From Paenalicyclobacillus macrosporangiidus (GTDB taxonomy: Bacteria; Bacillota; Bacilli; Alicyclobacillales; Alicyclobacillaceae): a stretch of 64,000 bases of DNA. The DNA lies in the NCBI RefSeq assembly GCF_900116805.1, contig NZ_FPBV01000001.1:124001-188000 (forward strand), given 5' to 3'. Positions 55,719 to 64,000 of the stretch are shown here, piece after piece. Each line of letters begins with the position of its first letter. Position 1 is the stretch's first letter. A program made the position numbers and the translations under genes. The notes below the pieces were generated by a model that was not told where the DNA came from, did no database searches, and was given only the letters and a program-made list of their open reading frames with translations.

Positions 55719-56927
55719 GTGCGCCCTTTCCTGTGGTTGTTTCGCTGGATGATCTGGATGACCGCGGTGATCACCTTCGCCGTCATGCATCCTTCGTTGG
55801 ATACGGCGGCGGTCTGCGCCGTGGCGGCCGCGGCGTTCTGCGGCACCAGCGCCGTGCTGGCCAGCCGTTCGCCGCATCCAGCGTGGCCACGGATCCGCGG
55901 CCGCACGGTATGGGTGGAGGGCGTGGTGTCCTGGGGGCTGGCGGCGTGGTTCTCGGCGCACGCGGAGCCGGATGTCCGCCTGCTCATCATCCTCTGGACG
56001 CCACCGGGCACCGCCGCGGCGCTGGCACTGCGCGAACGCGTGCAGTGGGCATTGGACGGGGCGGCCTCCCTGGGCGTCGTGACGGCCGTCATGTGGGCCG
56101 CACGGGTCGTCTCCCTGCCCGTCCTGACCGCGGTCTGGACGTACCTGCCGTATGTCGTGGCGTCGGGCCTGGTGGTGGCTTGCGAGCACCTGTGGCGGAC
56201 GCTGTGCCGCGAACGCACATGGCACCGGGCGGCGTTGGAGGAGATCCAGCGCCGGACCGAGCAGGTGTCCCGGTACAACGAGCAGGTGAACGAATACGCC
56301 GAGCGGGTCCATCGGCTCGCCGTGGCGGAGGAGAGGAACCGGATTGCCGGGGTGATCCACGATACGGTCGCCCACCGATTGACCGCCCTGTTCGTCCAAC
56401 TGCAGGCCGCGCGGCGCGTCCTGGCGCAGGGGGACAGCGCCGCGGCCGTGGGGAATCTGGAAGTGTGTGAGGTGCTCGCCCAGGAATCCCTCGCCGATGT
56501 CCGCCGCTCTGTCCACGCCCTGCGCAGTCAGGTGGCCGGCGAGGGCGTGGAGGCGCTGCGGCGCTTGGCGATCCAGTACGGCGGCCTGACCGGGATGGAG
56601 GTGCGCTTCGACGCAGGAGGGGTGGACTCCCTGCCGACGTATTGCCTCGGGGTGCTTTACCGGGCCCTTCAGGAGGGGTTGACGAACGCCCACCGCCATG
56701 GCCGCGCCACCATCGTCACCGTCCGCCTGCGCATGGCGGACGGTATGGTGACGCTGGAGGTGTCGGATAACGGGCGCGGCGCCAACGGGGCGCTGGCCGG
56801 TTTCGGGCTGGGCACCATGTGCGAGCGGGTACAGCGGCTGGGCGGGGACGTCCATGCGGACACCCGGCCCGGACAGGGATTTCACCTGCGGGTGCGTGTT
56901 CCGGTGTTGGAGGGGATGGGGGCATGA
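55719..56927 (+). CDS. Sensor histidine kinase, NarL-type (HisKA_3)
   Basis: A 402-residue membrane kinase. About five N-terminal hydrophobic segments with little extracellular sequence, a coiled coil (about 170-205), the phosphorylated His214 in ERNRIAGVIHDTVAHRL, and an HATPase domain with NAHRHGRA (N box) and DNGRGANG. The compact sensor resembles kinases such as DesK, LiaS and YvfT that read membrane or lipid signals. GTG 55719 has AGGAG 9 bases upstream. Stop overlaps the regulator start. Confidence 0.92.
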   Translation: MRPFLWLFRWMIWMTAVITFAVMHPSLDTAAVCAVAAAAFCGTSAVLASRSPHPAWPRIRGRTVWVEGVVSWGLAAWFSAHAEPDVRLLIILWTPPGTAAALALRERVQWALDGAASLGVVTAVMWAARVVSLPVLTAVWTYLPYVVASGLVVACEHLWRTLCRERTWHRAALEEIQRRTEQVSRYNEQVNEYAERVHRLAVAEERNRIAGVIHDTVAHRLTALFVQLQAARRVLAQGDSAAAVGNLEVCEVLAQESLADVRRSVHALRSQVAGEGVEALRRLAIQYGGLTGMEVRFDAGGVDSLPTYCLGVLYRALQEGLTNAHRHGRATIVTVRLRMADGMVTLEVSDNGRGANGALAGFGLGTMCERVQRLGGDVHADTRPGQGFHLRVRVPVLEGMGA

Positions 56928-57628
56928 TTCGCGTGATGATTGTCGATGACCAGCGCCTGATGCGCGACGGGTTGCGCACGCTGTTGCAGTTGGAGCCGGA
57001 CATGGAGGTGGTGGGCGAGGCCTGCGACGGCGAGGAGGCCGTCCGCCTGGCGGAGCGGCAGGAGGCCGACGTGGTCCTGCTCGACATCCGCATGCCGCGT
57101 TGTGACGGGATCTCCGCGCTCCGTCAGCTCCGCCGGCTCCGCCCGAATCTGCGCGTGTTGATGCTCACCACCTATGACGACCGGGCCGACATTGTGGACG
57201 CGCTGAGAGCGGGAGCGAATGGCTATCTGGTGAAGGATATGCGCGCCGAGGAGATCGCCGAAGCCATCCGCACGGTGATGGAGGGCGGAGCGGTTCTTCC
57301 GCCGCGGGTGGCGAGCGAATTTCTCGCCGCGGTGCACACGGAGGGGATGCACGCCGAGTCCACCGTGCCTGACACGGGGGGCGGGGCGACCATGCCTCCC
57401 TTGCCGGGGGAGGAAGCGTTGACCGACCGCGAGCGGGAGGTGTTGCACCGTCTGGCGCAGGGCTTGTCGAACCGCGAGATTGCCCGCGAACTGTTTGTGA
57501 GCGAGGGGACCGTGAAGAATCACGTGAGCAGCGTGATCACCAAGCTGGGCCTGCGCGACCGCACGCAGGCGGCCGTGTACGCGGTCCGGCGGGGCTTTGG
57601 CGTGAGCGGGTCAGGCGCGGACGCGTGA
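56924..57628 (+). CDS. Response regulator, NarL/FixJ family
   Basis: A 234-residue regulator: receiver domain with acidic pocket DD (8-9), phosphorylated Asp54 (LLDIRMP), T82 and K104, then a LuxR-type helix-turn-helix (LTDREREVLHRLAQGLSNREIA). A Gly/Pro-rich linker separates the domains. Coupled to the kinase by ATGA; the ABC exporter operon just downstream is its likely target. Confidence 0.94.
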   Translation: MIRVMIVDDQRLMRDGLRTLLQLEPDMEVVGEACDGEEAVRLAERQEADVVLLDIRMPRCDGISALRQLRRLRPNLRVLMLTTYDDRADIVDALRAGANGYLVKDMRAEEIAEAIRTVMEGGAVLPPRVASEFLAAVHTEGMHAESTVPDTGGGATMPPLPGEEALTDREREVLHRLAQGLSNREIARELFVSEGTVKNHVSSVITKLGLRDRTQAAVYAVRRGFGVSGSGADA

Positions 57629-57682
57629 GGCAGGGGACGCTGCCGGTGGGATGACAAAGGTCATGGATGTGGGAAGAAGATC

Positions 57683-57704
57683 GCCCCTTCAGGGGGCTCT
57701 TTTT
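57683..57704 (+). terminator. Intrinsic terminator after the two-component genes
   Basis: GCCCC (57683-57687) / GGGGC (57693-57697), 5-base loop, then TCTTTTT. It separates regulator and ABC operons. Just after it lies a near-palindrome CGGCACGGTGCCG (57722-57734), a possible site for the regulator. Confidence 0.7.
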
Positions 57705-57777
57705 ATGCCGTTTGGCACTGTCGGCACGGTGCCGGCCCCTGATACGATGAGGGCGCGCACGGACACGGAATGGAGGA

Positions 57778-58725
57778 ATGGGCGTGTTGGAGGTCAGGGA
57801 TTTGCGCAAGACATACGGGTCTCACGTGGCGGTGGACGGCGTCAGCTTCACCGTCTCGCCCGGGGACGCCTTCGGGCTGCTCGGACCCAATGGGGCCGGG
57901 AAATCGACGACCATCGCCATGGTTTCCGGCCTCATACAGCCGGACAGCGGGGAGGTGTTGCTGCAGGGGCACAGCCTGCGCGCGCATCCCCGGTTTGTCA
58001 AGCAACGACTGGGGCTGGTCCCCCAGCACATCGCCCTCCACGAGCGATTGACCGCCGAGGAAAACCTGCGCTACTGGGGCCAGGTGTACGGCGTTCACGG
58101 GGCCAGACTGAGGGACAACGTGGAGTGGTGCCTGCGGGTGGCGGGCCTGACGGACCATCGGAAGCAGCGGGTGGAGCGGTTTTCCGGCGGGATGAAACGG
58201 AGGCTGAACATCGCCGTCGGCCTGATCCATCGCCCGGAGGTGTTGATCATGGACGAGCCGACGGTGGGCATCGACGCCCAGTCACGCAACCACATCCTGG
58301 ACACCGTTCGGGAGTTGAACCGCGACGGCATGACCGTTATTTACACCAGCCACTACATGCAGGAAGTGGAGTACCTGTGCAACCGTCTCGCCATCCTGGA
58401 TCACGGGCGGATGATTGCATACGGGGCATTGGACGACGTCCGGCTGTTGGCGGGCGGCCTGTCAACCGTCCGCATGGACCTCGACGGCGATCCGGCGCCC
58501 GCCTTGGACGCGCTGCAGCAGGCGCTCCCGGCGGAACGCGTGGAAGCGGGAGAGGGCCGAATCTCGTTCCACGTGCGCGACCCGGGGCCGGCCGTCGGGA
58601 AGGCGGTGTTGGCGTTGTCCCAATACGGGATTGCGCCGCTGCGGATTGACATCGAGCGCCCGAATCTGGAGGCCGCCTTCCTGCAATTGACAGGCCGGAG
58701 ACTGCGCGACGGGGGGGACGCCTGA
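57778..58725 (+). CDS. ABC-2 type exporter ATP-binding protein (DrrA/CcmA-like)
   Basis: A 315-residue ATPase: Walker A GPNGAGKS (36-43), signature FSGGMKRRLN, Walker B VLIMDEP, H-loop TSHYM, and a C-terminal extension as in DrrA/YvfR-type exporters of drugs or lipids. ATG 57778 is close to GGAGGA; GTG 57784 is an alternative. The following permease starts within its stop (TGATG). Confidence 0.93.
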   Translation: MGVLEVRDLRKTYGSHVAVDGVSFTVSPGDAFGLLGPNGAGKSTTIAMVSGLIQPDSGEVLLQGHSLRAHPRFVKQRLGLVPQHIALHERLTAEENLRYWGQVYGVHGARLRDNVEWCLRVAGLTDHRKQRVERFSGGMKRRLNIAVGLIHRPEVLIMDEPTVGIDAQSRNHILDTVRELNRDGMTVIYTSHYMQEVEYLCNRLAILDHGRMIAYGALDDVRLLAGGLSTVRMDLDGDPAPALDALQQALPAERVEAGEGRISFHVRDPGPAVGKAVLALSQYGIAPLRIDIERPNLEAAFLQLTGRRLRDGGDA

Positions 58726-59852
58726 TGCGCGTGGTGTGGGCAATGGTGTGGGCACAGCTGTTGGATCTGCTGCGGGATCGCAAGGCGCTGCTGCTGATCC
58801 TGGCCATGCCTCTGGTGTTGACGGCCATCCTGGGCTTTGCGTTGAACGGCCTGTTCGCCGGAAAACCGCTGCCCGTGGTGCGGGTGGTGGTCCATGACGC
58901 CGACGGCGGCGCGTATGCCCAGCAACTGACCGCTTTCCTGAAGGGTCAATCGCTGTTCCGCGTCTCGGAGGCGGCGAGTGCGGAATCCGCCCGCCAAGCT
59001 CTGGCGTCCGGGCAGGCGGACGTGGCGTTGGAAATCCCGCACGGGGCCTCCGGCGTGATCGATCACGGAGGATCGGCTCAGGTGAACGTGGAGGCGCCGG
59101 TCCAGCAGGCGTTCCGCCAAGGGCTGGTGCAGCAATACGTCGATGGCTTCGGCAGCCGGTGGTCGGCGGTCAGTACCGCCATCCGCGACGGCCTGCCGCC
59201 CGCGTCCGCTGCGGCCGGTGAGCCGCTGCAGATCCGGGAGGCGGCTTCAGGCACGCGGCCGTTGAATGCGAAGACGTATTACGCGTACGCGATGATGGCG
59301 ATGTTCCTGTTGCTGCATGCGGTCCAGCGTGCGGGCGTTCTGGTTCGCATCCGGCAATCGGACCAATTCAAACGGATTGCCGCCGGGCCGGTTTCCACTT
59401 CCGCCGTCGCGGTGGGAGATCTCATCTCCACCCTGTTCGTGCTCGCCGCCCAGTGCCTCGTCCTGTTCGCGGCGTATCGATGGATCCTGGGGGCAGACAC
59501 CGGTCCGCCGTTGCAGATGGGGGTGTTGACCGGTTCGTACCTCTTTGCGCTCGCCGGCCTGTCGCTGGTCATCGGGCGCTGGGTGCGGTCCGAGGCGGTG
59601 GTGGACGGGCTCGCGGGCATCGGCGTCAACGTGATGGCCGTGCTGGGAGGCAGCATGTACCCGGTCTACGGATTTCCGGACTGGGTGCAGCGCCTGGCGC
59701 AGTTCCTGCCGAACGGCCGCATCCTCAAGGCCTGGTTGGACTCGGCCATGGGCGTGTCGTGGCATGAGGTGTGGGTGGCGGCGGTGTACCTGCTTGCCGT
59801 GGCGCTGGTCTGCCTGCTGGCGGCTGCCGTGCGGCGGCCGGCGGTGGCGTGA
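58725..59852 (+). CDS. ABC-2 type exporter permease, first
   Basis: A 375-residue permease with the ABC-2/YhgE architecture: one N-terminal helix, a large external domain (about residues 45-180), then five helices near the C-terminus. Coupled to the ATPase. With the next gene it likely forms a heterodimeric channel. Confidence 0.88.
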   Translation: MRVVWAMVWAQLLDLLRDRKALLLILAMPLVLTAILGFALNGLFAGKPLPVVRVVVHDADGGAYAQQLTAFLKGQSLFRVSEAASAESARQALASGQADVALEIPHGASGVIDHGGSAQVNVEAPVQQAFRQGLVQQYVDGFGSRWSAVSTAIRDGLPPASAAAGEPLQIREAASGTRPLNAKTYYAYAMMAMFLLLHAVQRAGVLVRIRQSDQFKRIAAGPVSTSAVAVGDLISTLFVLAAQCLVLFAAYRWILGADTGPPLQMGVLTGSYLFALAGLSLVIGRWVRSEAVVDGLAGIGVNVMAVLGGSMYPVYGFPDWVQRLAQFLPNGRILKAWLDSAMGVSWHEVWVAAVYLLAVALVCLLAAAVRRPAVA

Positions 59853-59866
59853 AAGGGGGGACAACC

Positions 59867-61054
59867 GTGGCGGTTTGGAGCATCTTCAAAGGATTTTGGA
59901 CGGGCACGGTGCGCAACCGCGCGAACCTGGTGTACATGCTGGTGATGCCGGTGGTGTTCCTGTTGGTCTTCGGCATCCTGCCGCGCATCGGAGGCCAGAC
60001 GCTGCCGGTGGCGGTGGTGGACGACGATCACACGGTGGTCGCGAGAGCGTACATCGCCGCGCTGCGCCAGACGGACGGCGTTCACGTCGAGGAGGTGGCG
60101 GACGACGCCATCGGTGATACCCTTCGGTCGTTCCGGGCGGCCTGCATCGTCACCTTCCCGCACGGTTTTCAGGACGCGGTGCTGAGGGGGCAGACGCCTC
60201 AGGTCATCTGGGTGAATTCGCCGAACGCCAGTGCCGATGCCCAGGTCCGCATCCAGCGGCTGCAGGAGCGCATGCAGGAATGGACGCTGTTGGGGGAGGC
60301 GGGCGTCCAGCAGGCCACGGCCGGGCATGCGGACGTATCCGGGACCAGCGGCGGGGACCGGCGGGCAGAGGCGTTCGCGGCCGGGATGCAGGAGGCGCTG
60401 CACCTGACCCCGGCGTTCGCCAGCCGCGCCGTGAGCACGTCGGCAGACGACCGGGCGTCGGCGAGCCTGCCGCAGGAACAGCAGGCGGTCATCGGGGTCG
60501 CCCTCATGTTCATCATCTTCACGGTGTTCGGCAGTACGGGCACGGTGCTGCTGCATCGCAACAGCGGCGTATGGGACCGGCTGCTCGCCAGCCCTGCCCC
60601 GCCCTGGCAGGTCCTCGCCGGCTACGGTTTGGCGTTCTTTTCGGTGGGCTGGGTGCAGTTCGCCATCCTGTGCCTGGCTGGCGCGGCGTTCGGCAGCCCC
60701 GTCCCGCTCAATCCGCCGGCGATTGCGGTGGTCACGGCGTACGTCTTGGCCATCTGCGGCATCGCCCTGTGCATCGCGGGCCTGGTCAAGAACGTGGAGC
60801 AGCACATGAGCATCGGCACGTTCGTGGCCGTGACCACCAGCATGGTGGGCGGTGCGTACTGGCCGCTGGACATCGAACCGGAATGGATGCAGCGGCTGGC
60901 CTGGTTCGTCCCGCAGGGATGGGCGATGAACGGGTTCAAGGCGGCCGTCCTCGGCTGGGGCGCGACGCCGGACACCTGGCTCTCCCTGGGCGTGTTGGCC
61001 GTTCTCGCCGTCGTGTTCTTCACGGTCGGCATGGTGCAGTTGCGGTACTCGTGA
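59867..61054 (+). CDS. ABC-2 type exporter permease, second
   Basis: A 395-residue paralogue of the previous permease in layout: N-terminal helix, external domain (about 40-200), five C-terminal helices with WPLDIEPEWMQRLAWFVPQGWAM, typical of ABC-2 permeases. GTG 59867 is preceded by AAAGGGGGG. The order kinase-regulator-ATPase-permease resembles B. subtilis yvfU-T-S-R type detoxification modules. Confidence 0.88.
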   Translation: MAVWSIFKGFWTGTVRNRANLVYMLVMPVVFLLVFGILPRIGGQTLPVAVVDDDHTVVARAYIAALRQTDGVHVEEVADDAIGDTLRSFRAACIVTFPHGFQDAVLRGQTPQVIWVNSPNASADAQVRIQRLQERMQEWTLLGEAGVQQATAGHADVSGTSGGDRRAEAFAAGMQEALHLTPAFASRAVSTSADDRASASLPQEQQAVIGVALMFIIFTVFGSTGTVLLHRNSGVWDRLLASPAPPWQVLAGYGLAFFSVGWVQFAILCLAGAAFGSPVPLNPPAIAVVTAYVLAICGIALCIAGLVKNVEQHMSIGTFVAVTTSMVGGAYWPLDIEPEWMQRLAWFVPQGWAMNGFKAAVLGWGATPDTWLSLGVLAVLAVVFFTVGMVQLRYS

Positions 61055-61060
61055 GCAGCA

Positions 61061-61089
61061 AAGGCCCGCCGCAGGGTGCGGCGGGCCTT
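61061..61089. terminator. Strong hairpin between convergent ABC and fba genes
   Basis: A perfect 12-bp stem AAGGCCCGCCGC / GCGGCGGGCCTT with loop AGGGT, six bases after the permease stop. It can act in both directions. Confidence 0.75.
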
Positions 61090-61186
61090 CCGTATCTCCC
61101 GGAGCAGGCGGTATTGCGCGCGGCAAGCGGTCCAGAAACCACCCGCCTGCGCTTTCGCCCTGAACCACAGGGCGTCTCGCGATGGC

Positions 61187-62260
<1,074 letters not shown>

Positions 62261-62429
62261 GCCTGTCACCTCTCTGAATCCAAATCACCCCGCGCAGGAG
62301 GGCGCCCTCGGGCCGCATCCGCGGGGGGGACCGCTCCGACGGGCCAGCCTGCGCACGGGTGTGCAGGACGTGCTGAAACCCGTCATTAATGTAACAGATC
62401 CCGGCCCCGAATGGAAAAACGATTTGCGG

Positions 62430-62435
62430 TATAAT
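62430..62435 (+). promoter_or_regulatory. -10 element of ispG
   Basis: A perfect TATAAT, 24 bases before the ispG ATG. No good -35 is visible 16-18 bp upstream, so an activator or other contacts may be needed. Confidence 0.45.
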
Positions 62436-62458
62436 GGGCGTGCAACGGAAGGTGAGGG

Positions 62459-63553
62459 ATGGACATGTATCACCGCACGCAGACGCGCCCGGTGCGCGTC
62501 GGCAACCTCACCATCGGCGGAAGCAACAAGGTCATCATCCAGAGTATGACCACCACCAAGACCGCCGATGTGCAGGCGACCGTGGCGGAAATCCACCGTC
62601 TGGAAGAGGCTGGCTGTGAACTGGTGCGCGTGACCGTCAACAATCTGGAGGCTGCGGAAGCCATCAAGGAGATCAAGAGGCAGATTCATATCCCGCTGGT
62701 CGCGGACATTCATTTCGATCACCGGCTGGCGTTGAAGGCAATCGAGAACGGGATCGACAAGGTGCGCATCAACCCGGGCAACATCGGGAAGCGCGATCGC
62801 GTCGAAGCCGTGGTGAAGGCGTGCAAGGAGCGGGGGATCCCCATCCGCATCGGGGTCAACGCCGGGTCCCTGGAGCGGCACATCCTGGAGAAGTACGGGT
62901 ATCCGACGGCGCAAGGGATGCTGGAGAGCGCCTTGCACCACATCCGGATCCTGGAGGAACTCGATTTCCACGACATCATCGTGTCGATGAAGGCGTCCGA
63001 CGTGCCTCTGGCCATTGAGGCGTACCGCCTGGCGGCGGAGTCGTTCAACTACCCGCTGCACCTAGGCATCACCGAGTCGGGGACGCTGTACAGCGGCACC
63101 ATCAAGAGCGCGGCCGGCCTGGGGACCCTGTTGTCGATGGGCATCGGCAACACCATCCGGGTGTCGCTGAGCGCCGATCCGGTGGAAGAAGTCAAGGTGG
63201 CGCGCGAGCTGTTGAAGACCTTCCATCTGATCTCGAATGCTCCGACCCTGGTATCGTGCCCGACCTGCGGGCGCATCGACATCGATCTCATCGCCATCGC
63301 CAACGAGGTGGAGGCGTATCTCCAGAACATCAAGGCGCCCATCAAAGTGTCGGTGCTCGGCTGCGCGGTCAACGGCCCGGGCGAGGCGCGGGAGGCGGAC
63401 ATCGGGATCGCCGGTGCGCGCGGCGAGGGGCTTCTGTTCCGCAAGGGCAAGGTGGTGCGGAAGATCCCGGAGGCGGAATTGGTCAGCGAGCTGAAGAAGG
63501 AGATTGACCGTATGGCGAAGCGGTATCAGGAAACGGGATCGATTGACGAATAA
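62459..63553 (+). CDS. ispG: 4-hydroxy-3-methylbut-2-enyl-diphosphate synthase IspG (GcpE)
   Basis: A 364-residue [4Fe-4S] enzyme of the MEP isoprenoid pathway (MEcPP to HMBPP). TIM-barrel start [20 protein letters not shown]; cluster ligands C267, C270 (SCPTCGR), C302 and Glu309 (GCAVNGPGE). The short, two-domain bacterial form. ATG 62459 or ATG 62465 may be used; AAGGTGAGG suits the second better. Confidence 0.96.
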   Translation: MDMYHRTQTRPVRVGNLTIGGSNKVIIQSMTTTKTADVQATVAEIHRLEEAGCELVRVTVNNLEAAEAIKEIKRQIHIPLVADIHFDHRLALKAIENGIDKVRINPGNIGKRDRVEAVVKACKERGIPIRIGVNAGSLERHILEKYGYPTAQGMLESALHHIRILEELDFHDIIVSMKASDVPLAIEAYRLAAESFNYPLHLGITESGTLYSGTIKSAAGLGTLLSMGIGNTIRVSLSADPVEEVKVARELLKTFHLISNAPTLVSCPTCGRIDIDLIAIANEVEAYLQNIKAPIKVSVLGCAVNGPGEAREADIGIAGARGEGLLFRKGKVVRKIPEAELVSELKKEIDRMAKRYQETGSIDE

Positions 63554-63626
63554 CCGTCCGGGCGTCGAGGCCGTCCGATGCGGGGCGCGCGGGGCAGACC
63601 GGGTTGGAAATGGAGTCGATGCATGG

Positions 63627-64000
63627 ATGACGGCACGGGTGTTGTCGGTACAGACGGGCCAGCCGCGGGAGGTGCTCACCCAGGCGGACGACGGCCGCGG
63701 TTTGGCGTGGACGTCGGCGATTTGGAAGACGCCGGTGTCCGGCAGGGTGTGGCTGGGCGAGGAGCATCTGGATGGAGACGCCCAGGCGGATCTGGTGCAC
63801 CACGGCGGGCCGCACCGGGCGGTGCTGTGGTACGGCGCCGGGCATTACCCGCAGTGGCGGGCGGAGCTGGGATTGGCGGAGCTGGATTGCGGCTGGTTCG
63901 GGGAGAACCTGACGGTGACGGACCTGGACGAGGCGACGGTCTGCATCGGCGACGTGTACCGCATCGGTGGCCCCGATGGGGCGGTGGTGCAGGTGTCGCA
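63627..64000 (+). CDS. MOSC-domain protein, N-terminal part (cut by window end)
   Basis: About 124 residues before the window ends. HHGGPHRAVLWYGAGHYPQW and CGWFGENLTV are the signature of YiiM-type MOSC proteins, which handle sulfur for molybdenum cofactor enzymes or reduce N-hydroxylated compounds; the C-terminal cysteine that would decide is outside the window. ATG 63627 has GGAG 11 bases upstream. 73 bases after ispG. Confidence 0.82.
   Translation, partial: MTARVLSVQTGQPREVLTQADDGRGLAWTSAIWKTPVSGRVWLGEEHLDGDAQADLVHHGGPHRAVLWYGAGHYPQWRAELGLAELDCGWFGENLTVTDLDEATVCIGDVYRIGGPDGAVVQVS

Overview
The window reads as a chromosome segment of a high-G+C, aerobic, endospore-forming member of the Bacillales. 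The clues are a Tlp small acid-soluble spore protein, a YjzC-family protein, the bacillithiol pair YojF/BshB2, coproheme decarboxylase HemQ, CsaA, TagO, Maf, strong GGAGG ribosome binding sites, and frequent GTG/TTG starts. A sulfocyanin-type copper protein and an A2-type heme-copper oxidase together with the high G+C suggest the Alicyclobacillaceae or relatives; this is inference from gene content, not a database match. No rRNA, tRNA, CRISPR array, insertion sequence or prophage is visible.

Layout. 1-1.1 kb: end of a phosphate ABC transporter (pstC end, pstA). 1.2-9.3 kb: a molybdenum hydroxylase island, with moaA and a mocA-like gene leftward and coxS-coxL-coxM-coxD-coxE homologues rightward; the large subunit has the AYRGAGR (form II) active-site loop, so it is not a canonical CO dehydrogenase. 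9.4-17.9 kb: bacillithiol genes, csaA, pyruvate carboxylase, an acetyltransferase, a cation diffusion facilitator and a GT-C glycosyltransferase. 18.1-24.8 kb: a polar amino acid ABC transporter lacking a binding protein; a ZTP (pfl) riboswitch with a built-in terminator in front of serA-serC; a HAD hydrolase, a sulfocyanin-like protein and a small acidic protein.

24.9-28.2 kb: a leftward lacI-MFS-dapA-family cluster, probably for sugar acids, with a clear promoter and tandem operator-like sites. 28.3-41.4 kb: hemQ, DUF423, maf, tlp, several transporters, an M20 peptidase overlapping an MFS gene, a HI0933-type flavoprotein, a second LacI-MFS pair with a palindromic operator, and an iron alcohol dehydrogenase. 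41.5-48.9 kb: aconitase, a long AlaX editing protein, tagO with a small membrane protein, and a drug-type MFS exporter preceded by a perfect tandem 11-bp repeat.

48.9-55.3 kb: a respiratory operon in the order ctaC-ctaD-ctaA-ctaB-subunit III-32-residue subunit-multispanning membrane protein, so catalytic subunits and heme A synthesis are encoded together. 55.4-61.1 kb: yjzC (leftward), a NarL-type two-component system and a three-gene ABC-2 export system. 61.2-64.0 kb: class I fructose-bisphosphate aldolase, ispG, and the start of a MOSC-domain gene cut by the window end.

Best candidates for a second look are the ZTP riboswitch on serA, the form II molybdenum hydroxylase carrying CoxD/CoxE maturation genes, the unlisted 32-residue oxidase peptide, the sulfocyanin locus, and the tandem repeats and operators upstream of transporter and regulator genes.
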